Origin: Talinum fruticosum
Lineage: Eukaryota; Streptophyta; Magnoliopsida; Caryophyllales; Talinaceae
Direction of reading: 5' to 3'
Length of the DNA: 64,000 nucleotides
NCBI GenBank assembly: GCA_021018815.1
Contig: JAITYX010000052.1
Location: 3,152,501-3,216,500, forward strand
Translations under genes and position numbers: made by a program
Shown here: positions 52,759-64,000 of the stretch, piece by piece
Numbering within the stretch: the stretch's first letter is position 1
Layout of the letters: each line of letters starts with the position of its first letter
Notes under the pieces: generated by a model
What the model saw: only the letters and a program-made list of their open reading frames with translations
Told to the model about the DNA's origin: nothing
Database searches by the model: none

Positions 52759-53594
52759 ACTTTGATTGCTGAGTTTATTACTATGCAAATGCAAGGAGAG
52801 CAAATTAGGTCTAGAGTTGTTTCCTTCTCTATTTAAAGAGGGTTTGCGTACACCTTGATATGAGTGTGGGTAAAAATGTAAGAGAAAGCACACAAAAGTT
52901 GGGGTGAGAGGATCACCGGGGTGAGAGACCTTGGGGGTGTCTCTAAGAAAGATGAAAGAAATCTCGTTGTAAGGCTAGCTCGATGGTAAATCTCATCAAA
53001 TAAGTGGGTTCTAATTAGAGGGGATTCTAATTAAGGGTGTCAATTGGGGATCTAATTGATGAATGCGCTATTGAGAGTAGAGTGTTATGAGATTGGTTAT
53101 CTCGGGTTTTGGGAAGATCCCGAGGTTGAGATCTTTTGTGTGCTTTCTTATAATAGTGGATTTGTAATGCTTGTGTCACCCGTGGTTTTATCCCGATTTG
53201 GATTTCCACGTTAAATTCTTGTCTCATTTTCTGTTTTTCGATCTTCATTTCTTTCTCGATATTATTTTGTCATGCTAAATTTGTTTCCGCATCATTGCTC
53301 TAAATTTCATATATAAAGCAAGATTTAGAGTGGGGATAATTTCCTAACAAGTGGTATCATATCCAAGTTCAAGGATAACAACAATCGCTAAGTTAATGGC
53401 GAGAAGTTTGATGGCAAGATCATGGCCTTTCGGTGGAGTCCGTTTGATAGAGACAAGTTTGAGGATTTCGGTCCAAGGTGGAGATTGTTGGGTGATGACC
53501 CAAAATCAAGTTCAAGGCCCGGAATAGCTAACACGACCCAAGGAATAAAAAGTACGGACGTTTCGACCGAAGAAAAAATGTTCAAGTTGGGCAA

Positions 53595-53642
53595 CAACCA
53601 ACACGGGCTGCCCGTGTCGATTGACACGACCCGTGTTGGTTG
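53595..53642. other. Perfect hairpin in the S LTR
   Basis: Arms CAACCAACACGGG and CCCGTGTTGGTTG (13 bp, perfect) flank an inner palindrome CGTGTC-GATT-GACACG. A related but imperfect version lies in the 5' LTR at about 47507-47572. Such structured GC-rich words also occur in the T2 LTRs. Confidence 0.8.
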
Positions 53643-54489
53643 CACAGTAGCCCCGTGTCAATGGACACGACCGTTCTGATCGTGTCGCTTCACCCACCAC
53701 TCGTTTTTTACCGTTTTCATTAGTTTTTGTGCTTTGATTATTGAGTTTATTGCTATGTAAATGCAAGGAGAGTCAATGAGGTATAGAGTTGTTTCCTTCT
53801 CTATTTAAAGAGGGTTTGTGTACACTTTGATATGGGTGTGGGTAAAAAATGTAAAGGGAAAACACACAAAAGTTGAAGTGAGAGGATCACTAGGATGAGA
53901 GCCCTTGGGGGGTGTCTCTAAGCAAGTCTAGTTAGATGAGAGAAATCTCATTGTAAGGATAGCTAGATGGTAAATCTCATCAAATAAGTGAGTTCTACTT
54001 AGGGGTGTCAATTGGGGGTGTCCAATTGATGAGTGTGCTATTGAGAGGATAGTGTTATGAGATTGGTTATCTCGGGTTTTGGAAAAGTCTCGGGGTTGAG
54101 ATCGTTTGTGTACTCTCTTATAATAGTAGATTTGTGGTGCTTGTGTCACCCGTGGTTTTCTCCTGGTTTGGGTTTCCACGTTAAATTCTTGTCTCATTTT
54201 CTATTTATCGATCTTAATTTCATTCTTTATATTGTTTTGTTAACCTAAATTTGCTTCCGCATTAATTTCATATACAAAGCGAAATTTAGAGTGCGGTTAA
54301 TTTCCTAACACAAAGTTATGAAAAAGTTAGGGATTTGACAATCCAATTAAACACTAATCAAGGGCATGTACTTGTCTTTACTTCTCATTTTAGAAAAATT
54401 TTGCTCCATCCAACTCTTTCCCACGTGTTGAAGTTTGAAATTTATTTTATAACTCCATTTTCTTAAATTGAAGTTTTTATGGCCATGTA

Positions 54490-55976
54490 AGACAACTATT
54501 TCTCTTGGTCGTTAGATCGTGTCAGCTGTTGCAAGGCTCAAATCATAATTTTTCTCGAGCCAAACACCCATTAGACTCCACGTAACCTCAACAATCTCCC
54601 ACTATAAGACTAATGACTTACCTTCCTTGTAGCTACATACCCATCTATGTCATCAACCTGACCTCATCATTGAGAGAAACCAATCGAGGCTTTGCACAAC
54701 CACATCTTTCCAGCATCATCTCCTTGGGTTAGCATGTGTGCTAAATTCCCGCTAGCCAAAGTCTTCTCATGCCCCAAATCATCATCATCCGATGTAAGAT
54801 CCCACTCGGATCGATTAATTTCATGCATAAAATTACTATACAATATTGGCTCATCAAGCATCAATCAAGAAAACATAATGGAGAGAAAGTATATACCTTT
54901 GGACTTTACCTTTTGTTGATATTTTTCGACTTTCTCATCATACCCGGTTTTTGCAACCCATCTTGTGCAACAATCGATGACCCATTCAACAAATTTCCCT
55001 TCACCCTTATCAACTTCCTATTTCAACGAACGTTTTTCCATGTATAACACAAACTAACCAAGTCTATTACGCCATAGACTCCAACTGGAACAATTGAACT
55101 CGACATTTGTAACTAAATTTGTGCACCCTTCGAGAAAGTACAATGGGTCGGACTTCACACCCTTAGCTATTACCAATGCTCCATTTACAATTTTCTAACC
55201 CCTATTGCAAACTCGGTTAGGTGGCCTATCTCCTTCAACTAACTTACCAAAATCATATTCTTCACCAAGTTCGAAGTAAATCTAACACCTTATAATTTCC
55301 AAAACCCCCACTAGAGGTTTTAATTCTCACATCCCATTTCCCTAGTATCTCCAAACTTTTCTTATTAGCAAGATACACATTGCAAAAACATCAACCAACA
55401 AAGTTATGAAATAAGTTTCAACTAGATGAGAAATGAAATGATGCACCCGAATAATCCACAATCTAAAACTCAATAGGACTTTCAAAACTCAAAACAAGAG
55501 TATCACCCACATCTTCAATAGAATTCATTGAATTTCGGTCATCATTTCTTTGAGGACATGTTTTTCTTAAAGTGTCCCTTTATCACCACTGCCCTAATAT
55601 ACAACCTCCCTCGGGGTTTTGGGACCTACCCTTTGATTTGGACTTTGATGGACCTCTAAAATTCTTATCTTTCCCCCATCCACGAACATTCAGTGAACTA
55701 CCCGATGATTCCCCAAAATTTTCTTGCGAACACTTTTACTCAAGATTACATCCCAAATTTGATCATACTTAAGTGCACTAGACCTTCTAGCACTACTAAT
55801 ATCAGAAACTATAGTGTTCCACAACTCAAGCAAGGAAGACAACAAAATTAAGTTCATCATCAAAATTGATTTTGGCCGAAGCAAATTTTGAAATATCATA
55901 TTAAAATCATTAATATGACCTACAATACTAGTGCTATCAACCATATTAAGCCAAACATCTATTAGACTCTACACAA
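54490..55976 (-). pseudogene. Copia T1 remnant upstream of TRL-B (gag, pre-integrase, 3' LTR start)
   Basis: Minus strand, in order: gag (DHINDFNMIIS-like text as GHINDFNMIFQ, 55945-55690), a degraded zinc knuckle (KGHFKKN, near 55580), pre-integrase wording (YLANKKSLEILGKWD and KIVNGALVIAKGVKSDPLYF, about 55400-55110), a conserved tail ORF (EPILYSNFMHEINRSEWDLT, 54667-54864), the purine-rich AGTGGGAGAT, and the first 100 bases of the 3' LTR (TTGTTGAGGTTACG..., about 54593-54490). It is the duplicated partner of T1 at 23455-26243. A deletion has removed the gag start, primer-binding site and most of the 5' LTR at about 55976. Confidence 0.8.
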
Positions 55977-56902
55977 CCCTTACATTTAACTCATTCTCAC
56001 ATTTTTCTCTAACTTCCCCACGAATGCTCAATTCGTTTTGCTATAGGAAATTAGAATGAAGTAACTCATAATTTGTAACCCATAATTTATGTCAACCTGT
56101 AATTCGCTTTTATAATAGGACAATTAATCTTTTGTAAGTAACACTCATAGAGTATACCTAAAAAACCACGAGTTTCGTATACAAGCTTGAAAAATTCTAA
56201 CCTAAAATCAACTGAAAGTAACTCATTACTTATTATTTAGACACACTCAAAAATATATTTTATCAAACTATATGAGATAGCACATGCTATATATTATATT
56301 CTTCATAGATTTAATCAAATGAAATTCTACAACGTGTATATCTTTTTGTCTGATTTTAGATTTTTATCTTCTTGTGATTTATTTTTATTTGTTAGTTGAT
56401 GTGAAAGTTCAATCATAATTCTGATACTATTTTGTAAGTTACTTAGTTTTATGAATAATAAATTTTTTTAATTTTATTATCTAAATCTACTTTTTGTCCA
56501 ATTATTTATCGTTATATGAACCAGGAATTTATTTTATTTGTTAATTCATGTGAAAGTTCAATCGTAATTCTGAGGCTATCTTGTAAGGTATGTATATAAC
56601 AATTTCTTTTTCTTTTATCATTTAAATTTGCTACTTTTATCCAATTATCTATCGACATATAAGAATTGAGAATTTTATGTATTGGTTAGAATGTAGTTTT
56701 TGTCGTGTTGGTGGCTTCTGGTTTGGATAACTACGTATCCTGCATGCTTATGTGTACGACTTGCCAAATTCAACATCACCTCTCAGTTGTCAACCAACTT
56801 GCATAAGAATCGTAGACTAAAACACCAACCAGAAAAAGGAAGAATCGTCCACAACAATCCCCCTCCCCCTCACCCCAACCCCAAAAAACATCTTGAGGGA
56901 GA
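55977..56902 (+). promoter_or_regulatory. Upstream region of TRL-B with an internal tandem duplication
   Basis: Matches the TRL-A upstream region but contains two copies, 56381-56530 and 56531-56676, of a segment present once in A (about 26623-26765). Both copies begin ATTT(T)TATTTGTTA and include GTGAAAGTTCAATC and CCAATTAT(C/T)TATCG. The duplicated segment lies about 230-520 bases before the ATG. Confidence 0.75.
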
Positions 56903-63021
<6,119 letters not shown>

Positions 63022-63059
63022 ACAAGTTGTTGTACCTAATATCAGAGTTATATATGTTG

Positions 63060-63380
63060 GATCATAATTTGACGATAAACTTATATGTCATTAAAAATGT
63101 ATCAAAACAATTGTTATGGTTATAGTCCAACTAAAAGTGACCTAATAAGGATACAATAATTTGAGTTTTAATATATCTAGTAGGGTGTATGATTTACATG
63201 TGTAAAAACCGGTGGCCCATACTGTTCTATTATAGGTGGAACAAGTAGTGCGTCAAAACTCGAGAAAGATTTACAACTATAAATAAAGATTATGGTCCCA
63301 GCACCATCCGTACAAATTTATTATAAAGGGTAACTTACATTCTTAACGAGTTCCAACTAAAGCAACTACTAAAACCACTT
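63060..63380. other. 3' flank of TRL-B, no gene
   Basis: TRL-A and TRL-B stop matching at about 63056, just after the shared 3' end (ATATCAGAGTTATATAT). The sequence then reads TGTTGGATCATAAT, which could be an LTR start, but no partner LTR is in the window. Confidence 0.35.
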
Positions 63381-64000
63381 ATGAACTTTGGACTGAAAAA
63401 AGCCAGGTTTGAACATTTTCATGTTTGGGGATGTCCAGATGAGGCGCGAGCTTATAGGCCAAATGAGAGAAAATTGGACTCAAGGACGGTTAGTCTGTTA
63501 TTTTGTTGGATACACTCGAAAGGTCTAAGAGGTTTAAGTTTTTTCATCCCAAATCTAAGTCATTTTTTGATACAATAAATTCTTAGTTTTTTGAGGAGAT
63601 TCGATTAAAGACATTGTCTTTGAAAGGAATATGTTCATATTCCTAAGGTGTTATTAGCATTGATTAAGGTTCTATACTTGACATTGCTTCGACACAACAC
63701 AAAACAATATTGGAGATCCCGAACCTTACGTACATGTAGTTGCTCTTAGAGAAAAACGGTTGCTCCTCAAGAACCTATGCTATTAAAAAGATCTAGTACA
63801 GAGAAGAGAAGCTGCGTTGCCGGACGATTACGTCATATTTCTTCATGAACATGAGGTAAACATTGGTTTGATGGAACATGATTCTTATCAAACTCGTGAA
63901 AGTTAGAACTCTCAAGAGTGCATAGATGTCATGAATAATGATATCAGGTCCTTAGTGATGGAAGATGATCCTCTTAACTTTTATCGAGGCCATGAAAAGC
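63360..64000 (+). pseudogene. Decayed Copia pol (integrase C-terminal region), runs off the window
   Basis: The wording TYELWT near 63375, HFHVWGCPDEARAYRPNERK (63417-63476), then SKRFKFFHPKSKSFFDT and, near 63800, DDYVIFLHEHEVNIGLMEHD-like text in shifting frames, is that of Tnt1-type Copia integrase ends and the linker before reverse transcriptase. Many stops and frame shifts are present. Reverse transcriptase would lie beyond 64000. Confidence 0.8.

Larger units (their letters stand above)
47400..54310 (+). mobile_element. Non-autonomous Copia-like element S, its 5' LTR split by a U-family LTR
   Basis: The 5' LTR is 47400-47654 plus 52764-53349 (about 840 bp) and the 3' LTR is 53486-54310 (825 bp). 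Both run from TGTTGGGTGATG to ...TTTCCTAACA and are closely similar. The inside is only 136 bp (53350-53485): a primer-binding-site-like AGTGGTATCATATCC, a scrap of gag leader (KFDG-like), and the purine-rich CCAAGGTGGAGAT before the 3' LTR. So it is a miniature, non-coding copy, or a deletion derivative. Flanks are AAAAG and CAAAG, possibly a worn target-site duplication. Confidence 0.8.

Overview
The window looks like nuclear DNA of a flowering plant, most likely a eudicot. It is AT-rich with GT-AG introns, carries three kinds of plant gene, and about two thirds of it is nested transposable elements. I saw no tRNA, rRNA, CRISPR array or bacterial-style operon.

Left end (1-14 kb). The first exon of a DEAD-box RNA helicase of the RH32 type lies on the minus strand at 3196-3569, head to head with an 11-exon plus-strand gene at 5163-13987. 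That gene encodes an ataxin-2-like poly(A)-binding-protein-interacting protein with an SM-ATX domain and a PAM2 motif. From memory, the same two genes are neighbours in Arabidopsis (At5g54910/At5g54920), so this may be conserved gene order. Each has one reading-frame break beside a 4-base homopolymer. A small plastid atpA fragment (2747-2983) lies where helicase introns or exons would be expected.

Middle (14-27 kb). An orphan first exon of a tropinone-reductase-like gene (14602-14669) is followed by a decayed LINE (16414-18245), a piece of large LTR (family U) holding an almost perfect inverted-repeat element with a captured saccharopine-dehydrogenase-like fragment (19059-19945), a Copia element (family R), and a minus-strand Copia gag (family T) split by a 1.5-kb CACTA-type element (23579-25090).

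Duplicated genes. Two full tropinone-reductase-like short-chain dehydrogenases (TRL-A 27003-33262, TRL-B 56903-63021) have five exons of identical sizes and predict 268 residues each, with about 23 differences. They are direct repeats 29.9 kb apart and share upstream DNA, including a remnant of the same Copia T insertion, so that insertion predates the duplication. Each copy then gained private insertions: Copia T2 in intron 1 of A; a Harbinger-like MITE, a poly(A)-tailed retroposed segment and an expanded intron 3 in B. Both proteins keep the Ser-Tyr-Lys triad but have Cys where the family has the catalytic Asn.

Between the copies (33-54 kb). There is a minus-strand Athila-like Ty3/gypsy element (protease, reverse transcriptase, integrase, 3' LTR), solo LTRs of family R, a related Copia gag, and a non-autonomous Copia-like element (family S) whose 5' LTR is split by a 5.1-kb U-family LTR with a clean ACTTT target-site duplication. 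The window ends in decayed Copia pol sequence (63381-64000).
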